Of a stretch of DNA of 64,000 nucleotides, positions 33,593 to 45,145 are shown in pieces (position 1 is the stretch's first letter; every line of letters begins with the position of its first letter). Made by a program: the position numbers and the translations under genes. This DNA is from Dactylellina haptotyla. Its lineage: Eukaryota; Ascomycota; Orbiliomycetes; Orbiliales; Orbiliaceae. The stretch lies in NCBI GenBank assembly GCA_031310005.1, contig CM062379.1:1488001-1552000 (forward strand). Direction: 5' to 3'. The notes below the pieces were generated by a model, which ran no database searches, was not told the origin of the DNA, and was given only the letters and a program-made list of their open reading frames with translations.

Positions 33593-34211
33593 TTAATTGG
33601 CGACTTTTAATATCATATTGCTTGATGTGGATTTCTTTTTCTTCTTCTTTCGTACTCCGGTTAGCACAGACTGTAGCCTTTTCTAGATTAAAGTAGGATT
33701 GAAATATCTAACGAAGTCATGACTGGTAATTTCTTATTTATTATTGGATATATATTGGTAGTAATCACAATTCGTGATCGTGATATACACGCAATCGCCG
33801 CCAGACATTAAAAACAATAATATGTAAACAGACTGTACAAGACCATAGCATTCTGCCAATTTGTCTGAGCACCGTCAAACAATAATAATATATAAACGAA
33901 AAAAGGCAGTTTCTCGCGCGTAGCAAGGGCCTCTGGGGCGTAAAACATAAAACCAAATAATTTTGAACAAAAATAAAATCCGCTAAGTGAATGCTCCGTG
34001 TATCCCAAGGGTATATGATAAATGAAAGTCGTTGTTTTGTTGTAAAGAATAAAAAAACACAAATCCCACAGAAACCAAGAATTCAGATATTTATAAAATT
34101 TAGAAAACCACAAATTGCAAAGTACGACCCTTAGTAACTTTGCAAAAAGGATATATAACTCAATATATATAAAAGAAAAAGTCAGTGGGATGCTTTCGTA
34201 CTAGTCGCCAA
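33593..34211. other. Intergenic region between convergent genes
   Basis: AT-rich 3' flanks of the transporter and of the Cys-rich membrane protein gene. No gene or repeat was recognised. Confidence 0.45.
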
Positions 34212-35144
34212 CTAGTTTCCTCGGCTCTTTCTCCAGTATTGTTTAAATTCCGTTGGGGACCTTAAGGACATCCCTCGGCTCAGCGATGTTGGTGAGACTG
34301 CTGTTGCAGGTGAAATTGGGGGAGGTGGAGGTGGTTGCGGCTTCAAAGCGAAGTATCCATCGTCACCTTGTAGCTCAACCGTCGGGGTACCTCCGGGTAG
34401 TTCCATAATGTTAGGAGCCTCCGGATTCGGATCCCTTTTGGCGGGATTATCGTATCCCGGGGTATACCCGTCGGGACTAACACAGCTAGCACTCGCGGTG
34501 CTGATGCTGCGGTTTCTGTTATGGTACAGAAAACTTCCTGGGAGCCAGTTATCGCCCGAGTAGGACGTTTCGTTAGGAGGTGGGTATTTGGCCTCGATAA
34601 CGTTCGGAAGATTAGGTATCGGGGCTTGGGGGATTGCTGGTGTTCGAGTGTTTCGACGGCGGTGGTAAAGACAGATCGCGCATAGGATGGCGACCACCGC
34701 AACACCGCCTATTACACCTCCTACTATGGCACCTATTGGGGCTTTGGAACCTGAAGAAGGTGGTGGTGTGGGAGATGAGGTGGGGGTTGTTGTGCTACAT
34801 GCGAGATTTCGTCATTAGCTTCATCAGAACTGCAAGCGGGATGAGATCGGGGGTGAGGTTACATACCCAGAAAGATCTCTACACAGTCGATCTCCTGATT
34901 GCGTTCCTACCAAGCACTCTTGGCCACCTCTGCAGCATCTCTGGTTACCGCAATCTACGAAGTTCTCTCCACATGCTTGAACGTAGTAGGCCGTCAGATT
35001 CACCGTCTGGACCCGGGCCTGCAGCAGATGCCGCCGTATCGACAGAGCCGGTGTGATTTCCGTGTGAGATGCAGGCAAAGAGGCCGCGAGAGCGTTGGTT
35101 AGGAGGAGGAGAAAGCACAGACACGCGGGGATAATTCTCGACAT
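34212..35144 (-). CDS. Type I membrane protein with small Cys-rich ectodomain
   Basis: Minus-strand exons 35144-34867 and 34794-34212 give 286 residues. The signal peptide is MSRIIPACLCFLLLLTNALA; the ATG at 35144 was preferred over one 18 codons upstream because it puts the signal at the N-terminus. The ectodomain (about 20-110) has a tight Cys cluster (CGENFVDCGNQRCCRGGQEC ending in DRLC), reminiscent of small fungal Cys-rich wall-facing domains, and then a Ser/Thr/Pro stalk. One membrane helix is near residues 112-135 (PIGAIVGGVIGGVAVVAILC), followed by a basic stop-transfer (HRRRNTR). The cytosolic tail of about 150 residues is rich in Pro, with a PPPPPP run. The intron uses GTATGT and ATGTAG. 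A surface sensor or wall-linked role is possible, but no family is recognised. Confidence 0.72.
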
Positions 35145-36305
35145 TCTTCCTGATAGCGATATCGACGGAGCCCGTGAGATCGGGGAAATCTGTTGCATTT
35201 TGGGTGCGGCTGTGTGTTGCGAGTGTTACACGCGGTCATCACTTTCTGATGGCGGTGTAACGGAGAGTTGTGTTGTTGCCAAGCGAGCAGTTTGGCGGCC
35301 CTTCGCAGCCGTTGGGCGCCGGCACAGCGGAAGTTTGGACGGGTGGGAGACTCCAGTTAGCTGCTGATGGCCATGCGCAGTTGCTAGCAGAGAATTCGGA
35401 AGGCTGGACAAGAGCTTTCAGGCCGACGTTTCAGCGACGTGTAATTCGGGTGTATTCGAGCTTTAAATAAATGGAAAGTAGACCTCCGTTCAAGTCGTTG
35501 TTACGTCTGGGTTCTTGACTCGTGTTAGGATTCGAATGTTGGAAAGGAAGAAGCAACAATCTTTGGAATGTTTCGAAGAAATAGGTTTCCTAAATGGAAC
35601 CAAAAAAAAAGAGTAACAGAGGCAGGAATGTGGAAGGGAATGTTGCTGACGTTGGAGGGCTAGCGGGATAAAATATAATCTCAGACACGATGCAGACCTA
35701 ATCAGCAATACGACTGCGGCGCGGAGGTAGCGAACATCAAGGGTGTTCCTCGACGGAATGGCGAAGTAGCCCTTGGCTGGCCAGGGAGGTGTGAGTTTGT
35801 ACAGGAACTCTCTCCTACACTCACCGCCAGTAAAAATTGCGAACCTGCGCCGGCAGGGTCACTTTCGTTTTGGGCTAGCTCGGATTTAGAGCCCCACAGT
35901 CATCCGCGAGTTGAGGGTGGATACAAAAGCTTGAAGGAAAAAGAGCAGAAAAACGGATGAACAGAGCCGCGAAAGGGAAGGAGGGGAAGGAAGTTGTTTC
36001 TCCCTGACTGGCAAATAGCAGCAACGATTCTGTTTCAGATTTTTTCTCGCTAGAGTCTTCTTACATTATAAAAACCAAAAAATGTTGTAAAGATGTCAAA
36101 AGTTGTGATGTTATTGAATCGAAAACGTTATAGTGGACGTGCAGGCGGGGAACCTGCAGACGCTCTGACTGCAAGAAAATAACTTTTTCTTTCTGTTTTT
36201 CTGTCGCTGGAAACGCTAAAAAGCACTTCAGTAGTTGATGGAAGCGGGGGAGCCTCAAAGTCGGGTATCGCTGTATGTGATATCGAAACCTTGCAACATC
36301 CACCT

Positions 36306-36464
36306 TCATCCGCCCATGCCTGTGGAGTGCCAGATAAGTTTTCTTCCTTTCCGGGTGAAGTGCGTGGCAGAAAATAGCCAAATGCCGTGAATAGTAAGCA
36401 GTAAAAATACAAATGGGACGACTATTCCCAGGATGGTCAGTCCCATATTGTTTTCCCACACCAT
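36306..36464 (-). CDS. Candidate 52-residue single-pass microprotein
   Basis: Starts MVWENNMGLTILGIVVPFVF, then LLLTIHGIWLF, a continuous hydrophobic helix at residues 8-31, followed by a strongly basic tail (THFTRKGRKLIWH). The ATG has A at -3 and G at +4. Hydrophobic helix plus positive flank is what a tail or signal-anchor microprotein would look like. Nothing else supports expression, and a different frame is open over the same bases. Confidence 0.25.
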   Translation of the reverse strand: MVWENNMGLTILGIVVPFVFLLLTIHGIWLFSATHFTRKGRKLIWHSTGMGG

Positions 36465-37686
36465 TTTCCTTCGAGCTCCCAAGGATTCTCCACTTTTCGA
36501 GCTCGCTCCAGCTAGGCTCCCTCGACGGAGCTACCATTTGAGCTTCCTCAAGGCGTGTTTCGCTGACCCCTCCCATTCGATCACTCCGATCAAACAGTGC
36601 TTTCGCCAGCTGGAAATCCCAAGAGCTGGAAGGAGCCCGCATGGCGGAGGGCAAACCGTGCATGGCTGTGTCCTCACTATCTCACCCACGCTTCGTGTTG
36701 AGGGTAACTTTAGCCTCTAGTAGACCAGGAGGCATGCATGCGGTGTAGCCGGGTACGTACCCAGCCCCACTCCCAGTCGGAGCGAGCCCAATACGAGACT
36801 AATCCGTCCACTGTCAAACCCTTCCAGCCCTCCCGTTCCGCCTTAACAACCCTCGTGTTGTGCTAAGTTTAGAATTCATGATCTTTCCTTCCGCCGTCGA
36901 CATGACTCTATGCGAGGCACTGTGGAGATCTTGCGGTAGACTGTTTCCCAATATAATATCCTTGTGAGGGCAGATGTACCTGCAGTTTTCGACTCCGTGT
37001 TCTAGCTCGATCGCGCGATCGCAGCGAGAGAAATGACATGCAAATGACACGTCCACCTGAATAGCGGGGTTCCAATCTATATTATCGGAACTCCTCACAG
37101 CACACGGCAAAAAACGTAAGCAAGTTGCTCGTTGTGTGTGCCGTGTTGAGTAATGCAATACCGCATCCCATTCCATCACCCTATCGCGCTTTATCGATAA
37201 TGGCATTCCGTTTGACTCCCCATCGCTTGATTGCATGCAACCGTTAAATTTATAAATACAATACGATTTCTCGACTCCTCGACGTCACCCAAGAAGCGGC
37301 CTCATGCGATAGAATATCTGGCCGCTAGCGCTCAATCTTCAAATGCGATCACTTTGAGCTCTGGAAATAGAATTTTGCCGGCCAAAGATCTCCACGCTGC
37401 ATATTCGACTGCCGCTACGGTCTCCGGGAACAATTTCATATTTGTATTGGTACATCGTCCGCAGTCTTGGGTCTAGTCCCGAAACTTTAAGAGATATACA
37501 GTTGATCGCGGGTCAGGGACAAACATCGCTTGAGGTGTATTTTTCTTATCTCATTCTTGCATGCAATCGAATACTCAACCGGACATCTTCATCAATGAGC
37601 TCGAGCCAGCATACAATCACCTTGGCGGTTTAGTGGAGGAGTTACAATTATCGCGCTCCGAGACGGAGTGGCTGTTTCACATACGC

Positions 37687-37707
37687 TTTTTTTTTTTTTT
37701 TTTTTTT
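37687..37707 (+). repeat. Homopolymer T run
   Basis: Twenty-one consecutive T residues in an intergenic region. No adjacent target-site duplication or retroposed sequence was recognised, so it is taken as a simple homopolymer. Confidence 0.8.
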
Positions 37708-38403
37708 GATAAAGGATTCATTTTGATTCAATTGAGTCCATTGAATCACTTGATGAATTCGGAGAAAAGAGTGCAGAAAATTTACTGGTAGAACTTTTCG
37801 GCACTGGGATATTCGGGTCGACGCGAGGTTTGCTCAAGCCTGGCTTCATATGCACGCCAAAAACACAGAATGGGCGTTCTTGGCGCCTTAGGACTCGCTT
37901 TTCATTGGGGTACTTTGTCATGGCTGAAAAACCCACCCTTTTATCATAAGTGGCGCTTCTGGTTTGGAGAAAACCTCGACGGTTCTAACCCTAAATGTCG
38001 AAAAAATCGTGAATAATTCCCAATAGTCCACTAATGGTTATTATATTTGTGTTGAGATAATTCTTGAGGTCGTGGGTCGGTGTACCCGAGAAACGGTCCC
38101 TTCGCGTTCGCGTTCACATCAATCACATATAACCTCGTTTTTGTGTTATAAGTTACTTGAGGGCGACGTATACCCCACATCCTTCTATAAAGCTAAAAAG
38201 AAACCAATATTCATGAGTTCAGTCGGTTCGATACGTGCCGTTCCCGTCGAAAATTTCGAAAAGGCGGCAGCAGTTTCACTCTTGGACGAAGAACACGAGA
38301 ATGTTACCCCTCACTACTTAGTTGCTCTATGGCTGAATTAGTGATCACAATGTAGGTGACTAGGTGCATGCCTTCCGACTGGAGTTTATGGCACTGCACC
38401 CGT

Positions 38404-38449
38404 AGCCTCGAGACTACTGCATCCGCAGCCTCGAGACTACTGCATCCGC
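38404..38449 (+). repeat. Perfect 23-bp tandem duplication
   Basis: The unit from 38404 to 38426 (beginning AGCCTCGAGACTACTG) is repeated exactly at 38427-38449. It lies in gene-poor DNA and was probably made by recent slippage or a short duplication. Confidence 0.9.
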
Positions 38450-40125
38450 TGCAAACATTATAGTAAAGTTGAACGTCGCTTTCCAAATCTACGTACGGTT
38501 CCGTTTAATCGTAGGATTTGGCGGTGCGGTTCCCACCGAATCAAACGATATACCACTGGGTGATATTGTCGTCAGCCAGCAAGGGAATGGTAAAAGAGGT
38601 AGCATTCAGTATAATTTGGGGAAAGGGTAGCAGAAACAAAGCTTAATCCCACGGGGCTATCTAAACGTTCCGCTTAAAATTCTACTCAATGCATCAGCAT
38701 GCAGCATGTTGCATGTTGCATTTTTGTTAGACTTGAAGTTTCTTGGGTTTGTAGACTCTGGATATTCTGCTTAGATTGGGACACCGATACCGGAAGATCG
38801 TTAAATACTTTTCCAAACTCTGGTAGAAATCCTTTGGGGTCACTTATGGAAAACGTTGCTTTCGCTCCAAGCCGCAAACTGGTCACTGTTTCCCTTACAT
38901 CTGAAGTCTAGAAACAGGGGAGTTCCTCTTTTCGCTGGAAGACCTCAACCCAATATCAGAATCTTCCTCACGATAGCACATTGCATTGGGCATCCCAGAC
39001 GGTTCGTATCTACTTGGATACGCGGACTGGTCAAAGCGAGTTCTCGACGGCGGATTAGTAAAGATCGATCTCATTTCCTCTCCAGACTATACGATACTCG
39101 TATCCGGATTTCAGGATGAAAATATGATCTGATTCCGCGATATAACAGTTTTGAAGTTGAGGGAAGGGTAAATCGAGCTTGATGTACATACCCTATCCAG
39201 TCTACGCCAGTATAAGAAGTAGAGGTCTCCCTAAATAGTCACTTAGTCATATCTGCTAGTGACGACAGCGTACAGTATGAAATGTAAGAACTGGCGAATG
39301 TCTAGAAGCTGGGGATACCGGCATAGCTATTTTTTTCGATGGTAGTATTTCCGCCTGATAGCCAACTTATAGCCATTGCCTCTCAATATGGTATTCAAAT
39401 ATCCAGGTCAAGATAGGGTGGGACGAATGAGCTAGAGTGCTTCCTCACGTTCGAAAAGCACACAACAGCTCGGACGGCGGGGATTTTATTTTCCCCAAAT
39501 AGCCAATAATGTATCTTAGACGCCGAAAACAGCTCAATACTACAATTATGGAATCCATCAAACGAAGATCGCATACAGCTGCGCGCTAGCGAATCAGGAA
39601 AATTATTAGATACTTAGGGAATCAGATTCTCGGACGTGAGGCTAATATTTGTCCTTAGTTATTCAAATTCCAAAAATACCCTTCTAACTTATCTCATATT
39701 TGGGAATGATCAAACGTTAGATCTAGATAGCAAATTAGTAGAGACGCTGAATGTGGTCTACATACGTGATATTATGGTTTAGTTTAACAGTTTGGGACTT
39801 CTCCATTTCCCAAGTGACTACGTACCCTGACCAATCTATTTAAGGACGGTAAATTTGCCATAGAGATTCAGGGAGGCCGTATCTACGTTCTTCAGATTAG
39901 CTTTCACAAGCTACAAGCACTGGTTGCTATAAGGTCAGATAAGGATTCACAGTCATAAGTACACCTAGTCTCATCCATGTTATGATAACTAATTTATATC
40001 CTCTATAGTGGTTTGCTATGAAACATTAATTGTTGCGTGGTACTCCTAGTGCTAAATAGTTGCAGCCATATTTTAGTTTTTAAATATAGTATATTGACTA
40101 TAACTTAGTCCACATAAATGCAGTT

Positions 40126-42790
40126 CTATTCGTCGGAATCCTCGTTTGCAAACATATCTTCGGCTTTCATCCTCTTCTTCCTCCCTTCTTCGGCACCACT
40201 ACCTGGCTTGGCCCCAAATCCGCCAATCTTGAACCCAAAGCCAGAACCCAACGTAACACCACTCACTGCTGGTTGGTTCTCTTCCCGCGGGGGCTCTAGT
40301 TCGGAATCTTTAATAAACATGTCTACTTCATCGTCGGAATTTTGGGCTGGATCATCATCTTTGTTATCTGCATCATCCATTGGCTCACCATCTGCGCCAT
40401 CATCATCATCATCATCCTCAATCATTGGTTCGCCGTCGACATCCTCGTCCTCTTCCATAGGTTCTCCATCAACATCTTCATCAAAGAGCTCCTCTCCATC
40501 CACATCCTCATTATCAATCTCATCATGTTCCTCTTTACCCTCGGCAAGGTACGGATTAAACTTCGCTTGCCCTGTCTCTTGATCTTCAGGGACGGTTCTC
40601 CACCTCGACTTAATGGCAGGGGTGGAGGAGGTTACAGATGCAGCTGTTTCTTCTTTCTGTGCGTCAGAACCTGCAGCAGCCGCCGGTTGTTGTGGTACAC
40701 CATTCGGCTCGCTGAATGCCACCCGAAGTGCTTCATGTGAGGTTTGTGGGAAAATATTCCAATTCTACCGATTCGAGAATATGCATAGATTAGTCATCCA
40801 CCACCAATATCATATCAAATTATGTAAAATCAAAGAGAGCTCAGAACAAAATATTTGCGATGCTTACCTCCCACAATGAGAGTATTATCTGTATACTTCT
40901 TCTCCATTTTTCCTGCCGAATTTTCCCCCAGTTCTCTTTCTCGCCCACTTCGGCTAATCCCTCGAATATTTTCCCTTCTCGGAGCCGTTGATCAAAGTAC
41001 TGTCTGTATCGCCATACATTACGCACACCCAATCCCGAATTAGAAAGAACATCAGAGATGAGATACAGTGCAATAAGCTTCGCCGGTGTCTGGTCCTCCT
41101 TGGCCACATTCGCATTGCCGCTGTTATCAGCTAATACGGTTGATTGGTCATGTTCCGGATTCGCGGATGAGAATGCAACAGGCCGTGATACATTTGCGCA
41201 CATTATTTCTACGATTTCTTCCGCAGCATATGCATGTTCGACGGCAAACCCTGTGAGCCGTGCTACATCTCCTCGGCGTAAAGTCCCCGTTGTAGTTGGT
41301 ACTCTTGATAGGAGGTGGTAGAGCTTGGCACGCCGTAGAGGTCCAAGGTATGTTTTTGTATCTTCAGCATTGGGATTCGAGTCCTGAGCTTGATGAATAT
41401 CGTCATCCTCGTCTGAGGAACTGTGGTACTCTTCATCTTCTATAAAATCCTTTAATTCAGTTACAAATTCGAATTTCTGCTGTTTTTTAGGTGGCAATTC
41501 CCATGATATGCTGTTGTCGAATATGTGGGCTATAGTGGTGCCTGCGTATGACCTCTGTTTCCGGTCATTCGCAGAGCCACTCGCCGTAAATACGTCCCAT
41601 AATCTCCAACGGTAGTAGACGTGCTCAGAGGATTTCGTATCCCATAGCCAGAAATAGCGCTCGTCAGATATTATTGATGGCATCGCCATGAGTAAGGCTT
41701 CGAATTCAGGTCCGTGTGTGATGACGGCTTCCACAGTCTTGTGGATCAATCGAAGAGTTTTCAAATCTTTAGGAGAATTTACAGAAACGATGTATTTGCT
41801 ATTGTTAACGGAACTGGAGTGGCCGAAGGACGAAGGTGGAGCAAAACCACCCCTTCCAAAACCCCCCCTGCCACCACCACCGGAGAATATAGGGCGTGCA
41901 TTGAAAGGCGCTGTACTGTGTAGTGTCGGTGTCGGTGTGATTGTAGAGCTTATGATGGTCGACGGAAGGTGTCTCGAGATTCCCAAACGGAAACCAAATC
42001 CCATATATCTGTTAGAGAGGCCATTGACCGCCGCGTCTATTTCACTAGCCGCCGTATCGGTTTTTAAAGTGATAAGAGCAGATGTCGATTTTCTTCCTGA
42101 GCCTCCAGAACCGCCTAACACCTGCATTGATACTTGGTTTGCCATTAGGTCAGGGAAATAGGGCTGCATCATTTCCATTACATTTAACTTCGTCGTTTTT
42201 GGTGGCAGATGTGTCATGCTAATTGTAGGTTTGGCTTGCTCCTTCTTGCTTTTTGATGCGTCGTCCTCGTCGTCCTCGTCTTCTCCAAACTTCATACCTC
42301 TCTCTGATTTCGCCGCCTTTTGAGTTCCATAGTCGCCTGTGTCATCGAATCCCAAGACGCCACTGACGCCACCGCTGTTGCTATAGCCTCCTCTATAGCC
42401 TCCACCACCTCGATTACTATAGCTGGTTTCACTTCTATATGTATCCAGGTCTCGTTTCTTGGTGGGTAGAGGCCCTAGTGTCCCTGGTCCGCTGATCGCA
42501 CTTCGTCCTTGTGTACTGGTGAAATGTCGTTTCCCTAGCCCCGCCGGGCTGGCCCTCGAGGGGCCAAGATTCCCTCGCGAATTCCCATACCCCCCCCTAT
42601 CTGATGACCGGGAATACGACGGCCTACTGTTATCCTCGAAAGACTCAACGAACTCCTTATAAACAGCGGCGGTTTCTTCGGCTTCGCGTCTCCGTTTGGC
42701 TTCTGCTTCTGCTTTAGCGCGTTCGAAAGCGGATTTCTTGGTCGGGGCGTCGAGCTTGTCTTTGATATTTGGGAATTGGAAGCCAGACAT
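40126..42790 (-). CDS. U2 snRNP-associated SURP/CID RNA-binding protein (SR140-like)
   Basis: Likely nuclear splicing factor. Minus-strand exons 42790-40868 and 40764-40126 give 853 residues. Order of domains: charged N-terminal helix (SAFERAKAEAEAKRRREAEE), Gly/Arg/Ser-rich linker, RRM at about 188-275 (ISMTHLPPKTTKLNVMEMM to YMGFGFRLGISRHL), Gly-rich FGRGGF patch, SURP module at about 343-402 (LRLIHKTVEAVITHGPEFEA ... FWLWDTKSSEHVYYRWRLW), and CID at about 480-640 (GPLRRAKLYHLLSRVPTTTG). The C-terminus is very acidic with repeated DVDGEPM units. This order is that of human U2SURP/SR140. The intron 40765-40867 joins LSLWE to NWNIFPQTSHEALRVAF, which restores conserved reading. The last part holds a Gly-rich GSGFGFKIGGFG motif. 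Confidence 0.88.
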
Positions 42791-45145
42791 CCTGTGATGA
42801 TTCGGGCCGGAGACGTGAGGATGCAGTTGAGGATGGCGCCCAAGAAGATGTGGTGAAGTCCATCGCTAATATAATCCCAGATGATACATTTGGTGATTAG
42901 ATGCCCAAGCCACGCACATTTCCACGCCCAGCCACGCGCTCGCTGTGGCGGGAGCTAACCAGGGTTGCCTTGTTCGGACAGAGTCGATAATGTGTTGTGG
43001 GTTCACTATCTCGACATTTCTCGAATATTGTCAGAAGACGCCAGATGGTGAATAGTAGAATCACTTCGCACCCTAGACCTACTGGGGCTTCCTGAGCTCG
43101 TGCAAGGTCGTACGATAGTTATGGCGCTACTTGCATTGCTAAAGGCTCGTTTATTATGAGAAACTTCATAATCAAGATAAGGCCTCTAGATCTAGTCTAG
43201 ACGATATGTTTAACGATTCTATGGTTTCAGCAACCGGACGCCCTAGCTCCTATACTATCCCGTTCATGACGCCATTTCTCCGTCCAATTCGGAAACCATT
43301 TGCTGAGGCGAAGTCATTTAGACGGATACCGTGACTCTAGGATTCAACTAGTTTGGGAGGAGGTGCCGCTTGTGACCGCAAGCATTAACCCGTCTCACCC
43401 CGCCCCGAGTAGCCATATTTGTGCTGTCACAGGTCGGCGCACGCTGTGCAATATGCATTGCAACGTATGCTTCATTGAGGTCTGCTTTGACGCTTTTCTG
43501 TATCAAGAGTCGTACATTTTGGTGGAGACGACGAGACGGCTAGTCTCGAATCTAGACGACACAAAGCATGGACGCTACCGCCCTTGTAAGAAGATTCGAT
43601 AGCAATTCTAGCTGACAGGGCAGAGGGTGACGTTGCCGTCCGGATAGAGTGCCGTGAAGGAAAACCTGCACAGGGACAATGAACCTATTGTTTAGTTTTT
43701 ATTTTATTTTATTTTAGTTTCTTAGGGGAAAATTAATTGGAGACTGCCAGGTTATTTTGTGCTCATAAAATCGTCAAAATGCCCGTGGTTGTACTATTTT
43801 TGGGGATTCTGGTGTCCCATTGGCCGGAGCACCCCGGCAGGCGGCTTCTGGGGTTTCTCCCTACGCGCCGCAACCCAGCATGACAGCCGACAGCAGGGCC
43901 TTTATTGACCACTCAGATCCCCGGACCGCGATTTGAAGCTGCTTCTCTCACTCAAAAGAGCTCAAATAGACCAGCGAATCTCAGTTGATGCCCTGCTTCC
44001 CTTGCCAAAATGCGAAATGCTATTTCCACATCCATATTTGCCTGTATCAGATGGCGCTGGAATACACGGCACAAGACTGGCATAGACCATCGGGTGGACT
44101 GCACTCCTCCCAGCACAGTCTTTTTTCAATATGGCCAGTGCTTCCAGCCTCTCACGGAAGAGCCATTCCCAAATTCGCTAGCAAACGAGATTTTTGTTGG
44201 TGAGGTTTTGCTGTGAACGCGAGGTGTGTCCTCGATGCGGTTAGCGTCGTCTCACTGTCTGGCAGGACCTGCAGGAACCTACGTCGGAGTATATCAACTA
44301 GGCATTGCCATCCAAACCTGAACAAACTGTTTCTAGCCTCTCTTGAAAGAGCTCTTTTTCTTCTTCTCTTTCTTCCCTTCTGTTCTTTCTCTCTGGAAGC
44401 CACTTTATTATTATTATTTTATTTTTTTCGATTCTTTTCAATCTCTTCTTGGTTCTTGTATTTTTTCCTAATTTCTTCACTTCTTAGCGGCGACGAATTC
44501 CATTCAGTGTTTCGATCTCTTTGCTAGACGCAATCAATCTCGACCAAATATTCCTGTGTGACAGACATTTCGATAGTGATATCAGGCAGTACACCGACGG
44601 AGGCAGACAGACATCGGCTAGCCGAGCTAGAAACATCGATATTGTATCTGTTCTTCCGTTAGCGTTGACTGCTGTTCGACATATTGAAACGAGTTTCAAC
44701 TTCCAATACACTTCTGCCCCATTCTATACCACTCTGAGCCCCAAGCTCGCCCACCCCGTCCTGTACGTTTCTTCAGGTAGGCAAGGCCCAAGGTGTGCTG
44801 TCTTTTTGAAAAATAATATTTCCCATAGCTCTTGCCATGCATTTCCCCCCAAGCCCCAAGCCCTGTTTCCTTCTTCCTTCACACTCTGATCCGTCTTCAA
44901 CAACAACACCAACTAACGTTCAACTCAGGCAGCAACGTTGAAATATCCAACTTCGTATCAATTTGACAGCAAATTTTCATCAAAAATAATTATATCAATC
45001 TCACAGCCACCGTTTCCCTAATTTCTGTTTCCTAATCAGTGTAATACTCTCCATGAATTCATTGAGCTAAAACAACTTATTCCGAAAACTACCCCGCTAT
45101 CGAGATCACAGACGGAAGGATACCTGAGGGTATCAAACAGCAACG
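42791..45145. other. Intergenic region and long leader of the 1214-residue membrane protein gene
   Basis: Upstream regions of two divergent genes. A (ATTTT)4-like repeat is at 43695-43716. The part from 44300 to 45145 is T- and C-rich and likely 5' leader. Open frames at 43300-43602 and 44521-44889 have no recognisable content. Confidence 0.45.
43695..43716 (+). repeat. ATTTT pentanucleotide repeat
   Basis: About four ATTTT units in intergenic DNA. Simple repeat with no visible link to a gene. Confidence 0.7.

Larger units (their letters stand above)
35145..40125. other. 5-kb gene-poor stretch
   Basis: No gene could be firmly called. It holds a 52-codon membrane-protein-like frame (36306-36464), a longer overlapping frame at 36061-36663 with no domain, a 21-base T run, and a perfect 23-bp tandem duplication at 38404-38449. 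The second half (38.5-40.1 kb) is visibly richer in A and T. No terminal repeats, transposase or capsid-type fragments were seen. Confidence 0.45.

Noticed and set aside
36061-36663. 200-codon minus-strand open frame
   Set aside because: Starts without a supported ATG, no domain, and overlaps a different frame that encodes a cleaner hydrophobic helix.
37687-37707. T21 run as the tail of a retroposed element
   Set aside because: No element body, target-site duplication or second copy seen in the window.
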